Positions 54,737-63,449 of a DNA stretch of 64,000 nucleotides are shown here, piece by piece. Origin of the DNA: Gemmatimonadota bacterium (lineage in GTDB: Bacteria > Gemmatimonadota > Gemmatimonadetes > Gemmatimonadales > Gemmatimonadaceae); contig JADJAD010000001.1 of assembly GCA_016704465.1 (NCBI GenBank), positions 1,116,001 to 1,180,000 of the forward strand. The letters run 5' to 3'. The first letter of the stretch is position 1; every line of letters begins with the position of its first letter. Below the pieces are notes generated by a model. That model was not told the origin of the DNA and did not search any database. It worked only from the letters and a program-made list of their open reading frames with translations. The position numbers and the translations under genes were made by a program.

Positions 54737-55347
54737 CGATGTCTCCGCGCACGGTAGGGGCGGGCGCACTCCTGCGAGTGTCACCGCTGCCAACATGGGG
54801 CTCGTTGGGGGGAATCACCATGCCCTGCGGTCGCCTCCGCCCGCGTATGCGCTCGCGCGGCGAGTGAGCTATCTGGAGCGCGACGCGCGCCCTCTCCAGA
54901 AGCCGGCCGGGCTGCATGGTGAGGCGCTGCCGCACACGATTCTTCGTACGCTGCCAATGGCTCTCGGTCGGTTCGCCTACGTGAGTGAACGTTGCCTTCG
55001 ATCCGAGCGTGCCGGCCGCACGTCCGAGCGCGACGCAGTCAGCGGGCCTGAGTGTCTCGAGATAATCTGTGATTTCGTTGTCACGCAGGCGGTCGCCGAT
55101 CGATGCAATCGTGCTGCGAGACGTGAGGATGAACGAAACGGAGCGCTACGGGCGTTCGCGAACCGACACCTGCGAATCGCGGCGCCCTACCAGAGAGGTT
55201 GGTTCGGAATGGCGGCGAAAGGGCGCGCGGGCCGCATCGTGCGCACGCCGTTGCCCTCTGCGGGGGCACCATAGCAGAAAGCGCTCGGCAGACGCCGGGC
55301 GCTTTACTCTGCTCATCTCGTCGCCTGCGAACAACTCGCCGCTTCGA
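54737..55347. other. Intergenic region left of island boundary
   Basis: About 610 bases. Open frames exist but are non-coding in composition. No RNA gene other than the adjacent tRNA fragment was found. Confidence 0.3.
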
Positions 55348-55389
55348 TGGCTAGGGACGGAATCGAACCGCTGACACGCGGATTTTCAG
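55348..55389 (-). other. tRNA-Phe 3' fragment, probable attachment site
   Basis: On the minus strand the 42 bases correspond exactly to tRNA positions 32-73 of tRNA-Phe. They run from the anticodon loop CTGAAAA (GAA anticodon) through stem strand TCCGC, variable region GTGTC, T arm (AGCGG TTCGATT CCGTC, with one A-C mismatch) and acceptor strand CCTAGCC to discriminator A. The 5' half (D arm, 5' acceptor) is absent and the sequence diverges abruptly at position 32. This is what an integrase leaves at the distal end of an island inserted in a tRNA gene. The island should lie on the higher-coordinate side. Confidence 0.8.
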
Positions 55390-55547
55390 ATTGATGTAGA
55401 GGGAGGGAGGGGGGTGGTCTCCCTAGGGAGCGTGGTGCGGAGAAGGGGCTCGGAGTGGGGGGAGGGTCCCTATACCCCTCCCTCGACATGGGCTGCTGCC
55501 CGCGGAGTGTTGGGACACTTGAGGGGCTAAGTCCTCGTCTGGGACTG

Positions 55548-56291
55548 CTACTTCTCGGCTGCCAGCACCAATCCGCCGCGCGCCCGCGCAAGGCGCCGGG
55601 CAATTGCTCTCTGGCGAACGGAAACCGTCCGCGCCTCCCGAACCAGGTCATGTTCGTGCGGCTTTCCGAAGTGCCCATCTCCGTATCCCCGGTGCCCGTG
55701 CGTGTCTTGGCGCCCGCAGGTCACCTTCACCGCGATGACCTTGCCCTCGGCAGAAACCTGCCACTCCTCGACGCTATCGCATGTGGGGTCATGAACTTGA
55801 CGCCAATGTTCGCCCGATTGCCCTCGTCCTCCCGAGATTCTATCACCCCGGCAACGAAGTACCAGGGTGTCAGCCGCAGAGCCAAAGGCCCGGAAGCCGC
55901 CGTCGCCTGGTCCGTGATGCAGTTGGGGGCGAAGCCATACGCATGCAGGTATCCAGGGACGCGCGTCGAGCGGTAGGTACAGTCGTTCTGCAGGAGGCGA
56001 CGAGGAATAGGCGGCGATGCTGTCGAGCCAAAGGGCGCGCTCCATCGGACTAAGCAGGACTTCAATTCGTGTTCCGTTGGCGCGAAGGGTCGAGTCGATT
56101 CTCCACATCTCTGCGCTCGAGCGTTCGCCGAACCAACCGAATAGCGTGTTCGCAACCGAGTCACGAGAAGATTGAGAAACTGAACCAGCGCGTGACGTAG
56201 AGTCGCGGCCACAGGAACACAGCCCGACTCCTCCCACCAATACCAGGAGGAGCGCAGTGCGCGCCGAGAGTGAAGGCCGTAGGGTTTGCAA
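55548..56291 (-). CDS. Putative lipoprotein inside island edge
   Basis: 247 residues. TALLLVLVGGVGLCSCGRD gives a lipobox (Cys25 or 27). The rest has four more cysteines and a beta-rich section (CDSVEEWQVSAEGKVIAVKV), with a His/Gly-rich stretch (DTHGHRGYGDGHFGKPHEHD) that could bind metal. Start is TTG at 56291 without a clear ribosome site, so the N-terminus is tentative. No family recognised. Confidence 0.5.
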   Translation of the reverse strand: MQTLRPSLSARTALLLVLVGGVGLCSCGRDSTSRAGSVSQSSRDSVANTLFGWFGERSSAEMWRIDSTLRANGTRIEVLLSPMERALWLDSIAAYSSSPPAERLYLPLDARPWIPACVWLRPQLHHGPGDGGFRAFGSAADTLVLRCRGDRISGGRGQSGEHWRQVHDPTCDSVEEWQVSAEGKVIAVKVTCGRQDTHGHRGYGDGHFGKPHEHDLVREARTVSVRQRAIARRLARARGGLVLAAEK

Positions 56292-56384
56292 CTGGGTTCG
56301 AGCAGTAATAGTCGGCGAAAGGCGACAGCTCTCAGTTCCGGCGTGCCTAGTGCTTACGCGATACCCGAGAAGTCGCTTGTCAGG

Positions 56385-58193
56385 TTAGCGTGGCGCCAAC
56401 GCGGTCTCCAGTTCGTGCACCGTCACTGTTTGTAGCGTCGCCACGAATGTTGCCTGTGTCCGGGACAGTCGAGAGAATGAAGGCTCGTCGACACATAGAA
56501 TAAGGTCCTCTCGGCTCCGCGTCGTCGCGACGTACGCGATCCTCCGCTCCTCCGCGTGCAAAGCATCTGCGGACCACCAGAGCGCAGATGGGCACTTCCG
56601 GGCGCCGGCCTTCCCCTTTGTTGGTGGGCAGACGAAGACCGTCGCGTCGTGAGTTTCTCCTTTTACCGCGTGGACGGTCTGCACCGTGGTGCCCTCTACG
56701 CGCCACAGGTGTACGCTCGGATCCGGTAATACGGCCCGAACTTCCTTGGCGAAGTCTCCGCGCTTATTTGGCTTTCGTATAGACTGAGGTTGGCGGCAAC
56801 CCGCAGCTAGGCTAAAAGCGGCTAACTCGTGCTCAAGAATGGCGTGTGCCCCGATCTGCCACTCGTACACGCTGCCGGTGGTTGGAAGTGTATTCGCACG
56901 CAGCAGACACCGGACAGCGAGCGCCTTCCACCTTCGCGGGTCATATCCTGCTTCACGTACCTCATCGTCGCTCACGCCGTCCCGGTCGAACATGACCAGC
57001 TCAATCGCTGTCCGCCCGGCTGCGAGCGCGGCTACCGAGCGCCCCCGGCGCAACGCCTGCACGCCTCGCTGGAGCGCCGTTGCCGGCCGGCAGCCGAGCG
57101 AGACGGGGTTCGCCCCAGTGACACCGGCCAGGAGGCGTAGAGTGGAGTTTGACCTCACGACGACCTTGACCGCGCCGCCAACGCGCGATGCAAGCACTAC
57201 CCGAACGACCTGAGCTATCTCGGATGCATCGTTGTAGCGGACGAGAAAGGCACGCCCTGGACCGTGCTCCGCTGGATGGAGAGGTCCCTCCGACTCTTTG
57301 AAGTGGCATGCTACTGTGGCAATGGCCTTGGGGCACCGTCGGCTAGACGCGAGCGCGAGTTCGGTTGCGCCATCCAGTTTCGCGAATACAGAGAAGAGCT
57401 GCGGAGTTGCTCCAGTGAATTCATATATCGCTTGGTCCGGATCTCCGACCAAGAGACCTCGCGCCCGTGGCGAGCGCAGGAGTGCGAAGATAGTCTCGGT
57501 CAAGAAGCGGCCGGTGTCTTGTAGCTCATCGACGACGACTAGGGAGAATCGTCGAGCGATGGCTTCGCAGACATATTGTCCCCGCGACGAATCACGCAGC
57601 ACGGCGCTCGCGAGATACGCAGCGTCCGAGTGCGTGATCAGGCCGCGCGAACGCCAGAGTTCTTTTTTCCGCTTGATCACGGCAACTTGGTCCTGCTCAT
57701 CAAGCAGTTCGTACCGACCTGAGTTCGCCTTCTTTTGAGCGAGGACATGCGACGGTCTTGCGCCATTGGAGCGCCTCCAGACACAGGCGAAGGGATTGAT
57801 GCGGATCTTGGGGTTCGCTGCGCTGGGGATGTCATTGCGGTGCCAGTTTCTGTCGGGTTCCCACTCTCCTGGTACTAGGATTGGTGCACTGTACTCGGGG
57901 AACACTCCGCGGAGGTGTGGACGGACGATGTACCGGAACACGAAAGCGTCGAGGGTACCGACGAAGTGGGGGTGTCCAAGATCGCGTCCGAGCGTCTGTC
58001 GGATTTCGTCACCGCCAACGCGTGTGAAGGAAAGCGCTGCGATGCCTGCTGCACCCGTGCTCCAGTGAGCAAGTTCGTCTCGAATGGCCTCTGCGACGAG
58101 CCAGGTCTTTCCACTGCCTGGAGCGGCGCGGACGAGGCGCACTCGCGCCGTGCTGTTGAGGACAGCCCGCTGTTCAGTTGTCGGCGACCGCAT
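56385..58193 (-). CDS. gajB: UvrD/Rep-like helicase, GajB-like
   Basis: A 602-residue superfamily 1A helicase. Motifs: Q motif TTEQRAVLN, I APGSGKT (24-30), Ia SFTRVGGDEI, II VVVDELQDTG, III GDPDQAIYEF, IV SSRRCPKAI, V VHAVKGETHDA, VI RIAYVATTRSRED. GajB proteins of the Gabija defence system are UvrD-like helicases encoded next to an OLD nuclease; here the OLD gene is directly upstream and overlaps by 20 bases. Start ATG 58193. The helicase is intact. Its length is somewhat above the usual GajB size of roughly 500 residues. Confidence 0.85.
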   Translation of the reverse strand: MRSPTTEQRAVLNSTARVRLVRAAPGSGKTWLVAEAIRDELAHWSTGAAGIAALSFTRVGGDEIRQTLGRDLGHPHFVGTLDAFVFRYIVRPHLRGVFPEYSAPILVPGEWEPDRNWHRNDIPSAANPKIRINPFACVWRRSNGARPSHVLAQKKANSGRYELLDEQDQVAVIKRKKELWRSRGLITHSDAAYLASAVLRDSSRGQYVCEAIARRFSLVVVDELQDTGRFLTETIFALLRSPRARGLLVGDPDQAIYEFTGATPQLFSVFAKLDGATELALASSRRCPKAIATVACHFKESEGPLHPAEHGPGRAFLVRYNDASEIAQVVRVVLASRVGGAVKVVVRSNSTLRLLAGVTGANPVSLGCRPATALQRGVQALRRGRSVAALAAGRTAIELVMFDRDGVSDDEVREAGYDPRRWKALAVRCLLRANTLPTTGSVYEWQIGAHAILEHELAAFSLAAGCRQPQSIRKPNKRGDFAKEVRAVLPDPSVHLWRVEGTTVQTVHAVKGETHDATVFVCPPTKGKAGARKCPSALWWSADALHAEERRIAYVATTRSREDLILCVDEPSFSRLSRTQATFVATLQTVTVHELETALAPR

Positions 58194-60097
58194 GAATGTC
58201 GGCGGCTTGGGAATCGGTGACCAAGGCCGTAGGCACGACCGGCACCAACGCCTGCGAGGTCTGCGCTGGAAGGGCCGCCGCGTCGGAGTGCCCGTAGATG
58301 CCGGGAGACTCAACCGGGACAGCCGCCGGCATGACGTGCCGTATTGCGCTCGCAAGGTATGTCGGCACCTCAAACGTAGGCCATACGTCGCTATCACGAA
58401 GACTCTCCGCGAGATTCTGGGCGAGCTCCGCCTTGCTAGCGGTTGACGAGGCTCGACACACTCCTCGCCATACGACTAACGCTCGCGCGCGGCGGGATAG
58501 CCCCGCCTTCGTCACGTCAGTCACTGTAAGAGTGCCGGGCGTGCCAACGAAGCAATCCCCCCACGCCGTTGCCATACAGACGGCATTCACCTCGCCAGCC
58601 TCGGCCAGATCGAACTCGAGTGTCCTCGGCAAAGCGAAGCATGAGTGCTTTGGTTCTGCCAGAGACCTCGAAGCCTTCGCCGTCTGCCATCGGAACGTCG
58701 TCGCGCCACGTCCCGCCATCCCGCCGCTCGACTGCGGGATCAGCATCGGTGACAATCGCCGTGGGAACTCCGAACATGTTAGGCCCGAGAAGCTTGTCGA
58801 ATGTCTCGAACGCAACTCCACAGATAGGAATTACCGCAACGTGATGCGCTGCTAGATCGAGGCCGTGTCGGGCAGCGAGCGTAGGAATCAGCAGCGCCTC
58901 GCACACGCCCTCGACCAGAATCACTCCTTTCGCGAAGTACATCGAGGCGCGCGTGACGTCCATCATCCTTTTCACCGAGCGCGCCTCCTTGGGTGATAGC
59001 CCCGCGCGAGCGAGCGAGTTACAGCTGACCTTGAGCGTCTCTGGAGCGCGAAACATCAGGTGTACGGACTCGACCGGCACGCTCGCCACGAGAGATGGTG
59101 AGTGGGTCGACACGAGCGTCTGAGGTGGTCTCCCGCCGCCGCGCTGTCCAGACAGAAAGTCGGCAAGCAGGCGTGTGAGCTGCGGATGGAGATGCGCCTC
59201 AGGCTCCTCAACCAGGAGGAGCGGACGCTCCTCGTCCGCTGGGGCCCGAAGGTGCTCAAGCACGACGGCGATGTACAGCAGGTTGTTGTAGCCCAAGCCA
59301 TTTGCGTCGAGGCCGTCCACCGGCCCGCCAGTCATCTGGACTTGAAGTGTCCGCAGGATCCGCTCGAATTCCAATTCGGCTGCGCGGATCGTCGGTTCGG
59401 TGTAGTCCGTTCCGGCTAGGTTCGATACGGTCGAGCTGAGAGAATTCCTAGCATCTGTGATGAGCTCGTTTTGCTCTAAGTGCCTGTTTGCTTCGCGGAA
59501 AATGCTCTCTATCGCTTCCCGCGTTGCAGCTCCACGGCGGCGAGCGCTCGCCCGGAGCATCAGGGCCAATCGGTTGCGATATCCAGGCGCGAGACACGCT
59601 TCGGCATCGCGGAGCGCCGGAAGAAAAGTGACGGGTAGCGCCGCCAAGATTTGGCTCGGAACTTCGGTTGCCCCCAGCGTTTCCGCCCCGCCAGTTCGGC
59701 GAATAAATGCCTGCTGTCGGTCGGGGTGCCACGACGCGCGGAATCGGACAACTGCGGCCGAGCGCTGGAGATCCGCGTGGTCGAAATCGACGATCTCGTA
59801 GAAGAAGGCTTGCTCCGCTTCGTCGAGCCCTGCGAACGTCAGCACAACTGAAATCTCGGGCAGTTTTACATCTAAGTCCGTCTCGCGATTTTGCTCGTCT
59901 CGCCAGAAGTCGTCACGGTCGAGCCACAACGAATCGCCACGCGCGGCGCTCGGGCCAAGTGCGTGCCGAATGGCGTACAGCAGCGCAGTCTTTCCGACGT
60001 TGTTCCTTCCAACTAGAACGTTTAGTCCCTGTTGGAGGTCGACTCGGAGATCCTCCAAACACCGAAAATGCTTGATCTCGACCGTCTTGAGGTACAT
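58174..60097 (-). pseudogene. gajA: GajA-like OLD-family ATPase/TOPRIM nuclease, frameshifted
   Basis: From ATG 60097: MYLKTVEIKHFRCLEDLRVD, Walker A GRNNVGKT (30-37), Walker B LLLVEEPEAHLHP, VSTHSPSLVAS, and the TOPRIM parts VILVEGVCEALLIP and AIVTDADPAVE. After SGRTKALML the reading frame fails: in frame it runs out at 58517, while the correct C-terminus (RTLEFDLAEAGEVNAV ... AELAQNLAESLRDSD ... FEVPTYLASAI) continues in the +1 frame to 58174. One extra base, probably in the TTT at 58631-58633, would explain it. The product would be about 640 residues. Either a loss-of-function mutation or a sequencing error. Partner of the UvrD-like helicase downstream. Confidence 0.85.
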
Positions 60098-60293
60098 CAC
60101 GAGACTTGGAGTGCGGGAGTACGATAACCCTACGGAAGCCTGCATATTCGCATCGCCAATGCACGGCCGGTGGAGGCCCGACCGTCAACCTTCAACTGGA
60201 GGGAATGGCGGGGGGACCCTCACCCGTTGTATCACGTCGCCATACTGTCATCCTCCCATGTGCTCCGTTGTTTCGCGCCATCTAGTGTTTAGT

Positions 60294-63200
60294 TCAAACT
60301 CCAAGGGACTGTTCTCTCAACGCCTCATACAACCCCGCATGCTGCAGCAATATCTCCTTCAACTTCCTCCTCACCTCCACCGAATTAATCGCCTGCGTAC
60401 TCATAGCCGCATGCGCATCCATCGCATCAATGATCGCACTGTCAATCCCGCGATCCAGGTCCGGTGACGCCGCAAACTGCTCCTTCGAGTTGTTCGACGC
60501 CTGCGCCCGCAGCATCTCCGACTCGAGCAGCTTGCCTTTGATGACGTTGTTGACGTAGACCAGCTTGTCTTGGTCCGTCAGCTCCCCCTGAAAGAGATCA
60601 TTGACCTGCTCGATGATCTGCGCGAGATACGCCTTCATCGGCTCCCGCACCATCCCGCCCCCGGACTCGCTGATCGGCTCCAGCTTGGGCGCCGCGCCCC
60701 CGTCGAGCGCCATCGCCGCCTTCCCGCGATCGCGCAGGTGATGATGCGTCAACACCACCTTCGATAGATCAATCCCCTCGCGCTCCCGCCCGAACTCCAG
60801 CAGCGGAATGAGCCGCTTGTAGAAGATCGCCCGCTTCTCGATGGCGGTATTGCCGTAGTCGAAGATCTGCGACAGGAACGTGTACAGCCGCACGTACGCG
60901 CCCATGTCCCCCCGAAACAGGATCAGCGCGTCGCGCTCCGACGCGGCGGCCTTCTCCCCACCAGCGTCGCCGTTCTCTTTCGCGACGCGAAGCGCCGTCT
61001 GCGCCTCCTTGTACTTCCGCAGCAACCGGTCGGTCACCGGCTCCAGCGCCTTTACCAGATCACTCTGCTTCGCATTGGGGTCGAGCTCGACGGCCACCAC
61101 GCGATCCACTTCGAACTCATCGTAGTGCCCCGCCGCATCGAGCTTCGCGCGCAGGTTGAAGACGAGATTCGGGTCGGTGGTCGCAGACAGTTCCGCGGTC
61201 GCGTAGTACGCCTTGAACGACTCCAGCACCTCCGCCGCATCATTGCGGAAATCGACAACGTAGGTCGTGTCCTTCCCGGGATACGCTCGGTTCAGGCGCG
61301 ACAGCGTCTGCACGGCCTGGATCCCCGCCAGCCGCTTGTCGACGTACATCCCGCAGAGCAGCGGCTGGTCGAAGCCGGTCTGGAACTTGTTCGCCACGAG
61401 GAGGATGGAATACTCGTCCCCCTTGAACGCCTCCCGGATGTCGCGCCCCTTGAGCAGCGGATTGAGCGACTTGCTGTGCTCCGTGAACGGATCCTCGCCG
61501 GACTCCTTGTCGCGCACCTCGCCTGAGAACGCGACGAGCGTCCCGTAGCTGTAGCCGCGTTCCTTGATGTACCGCTCGATGGCGAGCTTCCAGCGCACGG
61601 CCTCCACTCGGCTCGACACGACGACCATTGCCTTAGCCTTCCCGCCTAACAAGGGCGCCACGTACTGGCGGAAGTGCTCGACGACGACCTGGACCTTCTG
61701 GGCGATGTTGTAGGGGTGGAGCTGGACCCACCCCATGATCCCCTTCATGGCGGCGCCGCGCTCGACCTCGGTCTCGTCGTACTCCTTGCCGCCGCTCGCC
61801 AGCTTGAAGGCCAGCGAGTAGGGCGTGTAGTTGCGCAGCACGTCGAGGATGAACTTCTCCTCGATGGCCTGGCGCATGGAGTACACGTGGAAGGGAGCGG
61901 GCACGTTGTCGGGGGCCGGCTTCCGCGTGGGATCCGGGCGTGTGCCGAAAATCTCCATCGTCTTGTTCTTCGGCGTGGCCGTGAACGCGACGTAGGTGAC
62001 TCCCTTCTCATCGGCGCGTGCGGCCATCTGCGCGGCGAGCAGGTCCTCGGTGCTCACCTCACCCCCATCCTTCAGCTCCTCGATCTGCTCGGGCGAGAGC
62101 ACCGCCTTGAGCTTCGCCGCCGCCTCGCCGGTCTGCGAGCTGTGGGCCTCATCGGCGATGACGGCGAAGCGCTTGCCCTTGGTCGCCGCCAGGTCGCGCA
62201 CGGCCTCCAACGCGAACGGAAACGTCTGGATCGTGCACACCACGATCTTCTTGTCCCCCGAGAGCGCCTCGGCGAGTTCGGCGCTCTTGCTCCCCTCGCT
62301 CCCCCTGATGGTGGCGACGACACCGCTCTTGCGCTGGAAGTCGAACAGCGCCTCCTGGAGCTGCGCGTCGATCACGTTCCGGTCGGAGACGACAAGGACC
62401 GAGTCGAAGATCTTCTTGTGCTGCGCGTCGTGCAGCTCGGCCAGGAAGTGCGCCGTCCAGGCGATGGAGTTGGTCTTGCCCGAGCCCGCCGAGTGCTGCA
62501 CGAGGTACTTGCCGCCGGCACCGTCCGTGAGCACGGCGGCTTGCAGCTTTCGCGTCACGTCGAGCTGGTGGTAGCGCGGGAAGATGACCTGTTTGATTTG
62601 CTTCTTCTCGTCGCGCGGCGCGATGAGGTAGCGGCCGAGGATCTCCAGCCAGCTCTCGCGCTCCCAGACCTGCTCCCAGAGGTACGCCGTGCGGTGCCCA
62701 CCGTTCGGGTTCACTGGATTCCCCGCAGCGCCGTGATCGCCCTGATTGAAGGGGAGGAAGGTAGTCTTCGCCCCGTCCAGCCTCGTGACCATGTGCACCT
62801 CACGGTTGCTCACCGCGAAGTGGACGAGCGCGCCATTCGGGAAGGAGAGGAGGGGCTCCGCCGCCTGGCCCTTCGGCTTCGGGTTGCGGTCGAAGCGGTA
62901 CTGGTCGATGGCGTCGTCGATGCTCTGTGTGAAGTCAGTCTTGAGCTCGGCGGTCGCGACGGGGACGCCGTTGAGGAAGAGGACGAGATCGAGGCAGTTC
63001 TCGTTGTGCAGCGAGTAGCGCACCTGCCGGACGATGCGCAGGCGGTTCTTGCCGTACCGGTCGAGGATCTCCTGATTGATCGCGAGCGCGGGCTTGAACT
63101 GTGCCAGTAGGAGCGGGGACTTGAGCCCTAGCAACTCGACGCCGTGACGCAGGACGTCGAGGATGCCGCGCTGGTCGAGCTGTTCGCGCACGCGGTTGAG

Positions 63201-63410
63201 CAGCGTCTCCTCGGCCTTGGCGCCGTGGTTGTTCGTGAGCGACTCCCATGCCTCCGGCTGCGCGTCCTGGACCCAGGCGACGAGATCGGCAGGGAAGAGG
63301 GCGCGCGACCGGTCGTAGTGCGCGGCGTCGCCCTCAACGTACAACCAGCCGTTCGAGCCGAGATGGTCACAGATCTCGGACTCGAAGCTGATCTCTTTGT
63401 GCAGGCTCAC
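60294..63410 (-). CDS. hsdR: Type I restriction endonuclease subunit R
   Basis: A 1038-residue motor/nuclease subunit. The N-terminal nuclease has DLVLFLNGVPVATAELK (D141, E156-x-K158). Walker A HSAGSGKT (306-313), DEAH (ADEAHSSQ) and further motor motifs (VAFTATPKNKTMEI, LLVANKFQTGFDQPLLCG, QTLSRLNRAYPGKDTTYVVD) follow, then a helical C-terminus for docking to the methyltransferase. Start is GTG 63410, with GGGAG seven to eleven bases upstream. HsdM and HsdS are not in the window and should lie beyond the right end. Cuts unmodified DNA after translocation. Confidence 0.93.
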   Translation of the reverse strand: MSLHKEISFESEICDHLGSNGWLYVEGDAAHYDRSRALFPADLVAWVQDAQPEAWESLTNNHGAKAEETLLNRVREQLDQRGILDVLRHGVELLGLKSPLLLAQFKPALAINQEILDRYGKNRLRIVRQVRYSLHNENCLDLVLFLNGVPVATAELKTDFTQSIDDAIDQYRFDRNPKPKGQAAEPLLSFPNGALVHFAVSNREVHMVTRLDGAKTTFLPFNQGDHGAAGNPVNPNGGHRTAYLWEQVWERESWLEILGRYLIAPRDEKKQIKQVIFPRYHQLDVTRKLQAAVLTDGAGGKYLVQHSAGSGKTNSIAWTAHFLAELHDAQHKKIFDSVLVVSDRNVIDAQLQEALFDFQRKSGVVATIRGSEGSKSAELAEALSGDKKIVVCTIQTFPFALEAVRDLAATKGKRFAVIADEAHSSQTGEAAAKLKAVLSPEQIEELKDGGEVSTEDLLAAQMAARADEKGVTYVAFTATPKNKTMEIFGTRPDPTRKPAPDNVPAPFHVYSMRQAIEEKFILDVLRNYTPYSLAFKLASGGKEYDETEVERGAAMKGIMGWVQLHPYNIAQKVQVVVEHFRQYVAPLLGGKAKAMVVVSSRVEAVRWKLAIERYIKERGYSYGTLVAFSGEVRDKESGEDPFTEHSKSLNPLLKGRDIREAFKGDEYSILLVANKFQTGFDQPLLCGMYVDKRLAGIQAVQTLSRLNRAYPGKDTTYVVDFRNDAAEVLESFKAYYATAELSATTDPNLVFNLRAKLDAAGHYDEFEVDRVVAVELDPNAKQSDLVKALEPVTDRLLRKYKEAQTALRVAKENGDAGGEKAAASERDALILFRGDMGAYVRLYTFLSQIFDYGNTAIEKRAIFYKRLIPLLEFGREREGIDLSKVVLTHHHLRDRGKAAMALDGGAAPKLEPISESGGGMVREPMKAYLAQIIEQVNDLFQGELTDQDKLVYVNNVIKGKLLESEMLRAQASNNSKEQFAASPDLDRGIDSAIIDAMDAHAAMSTQAINSVEVRRKLKEILLQHAGLYEALREQSLGV

Positions 63411-63449
63411 GCGGTAGCTCCCATACCCATCCCGTCTCTCTTGTGCAGG

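Noticed and set aside
54645..55274. 209-codon plus-strand open frame
   Set aside because: Overlaps the start of the minus-strand transglutaminase-like gene and has no domain or ribosome site.
55727..56212. Alternative frame (161 codons) inside the island lipoprotein gene, suggesting two frameshifts
   Set aside because: I re-read the codons of the lipoprotein frame. It runs without interruption and stays protein-like, so the other frame is a shadow.
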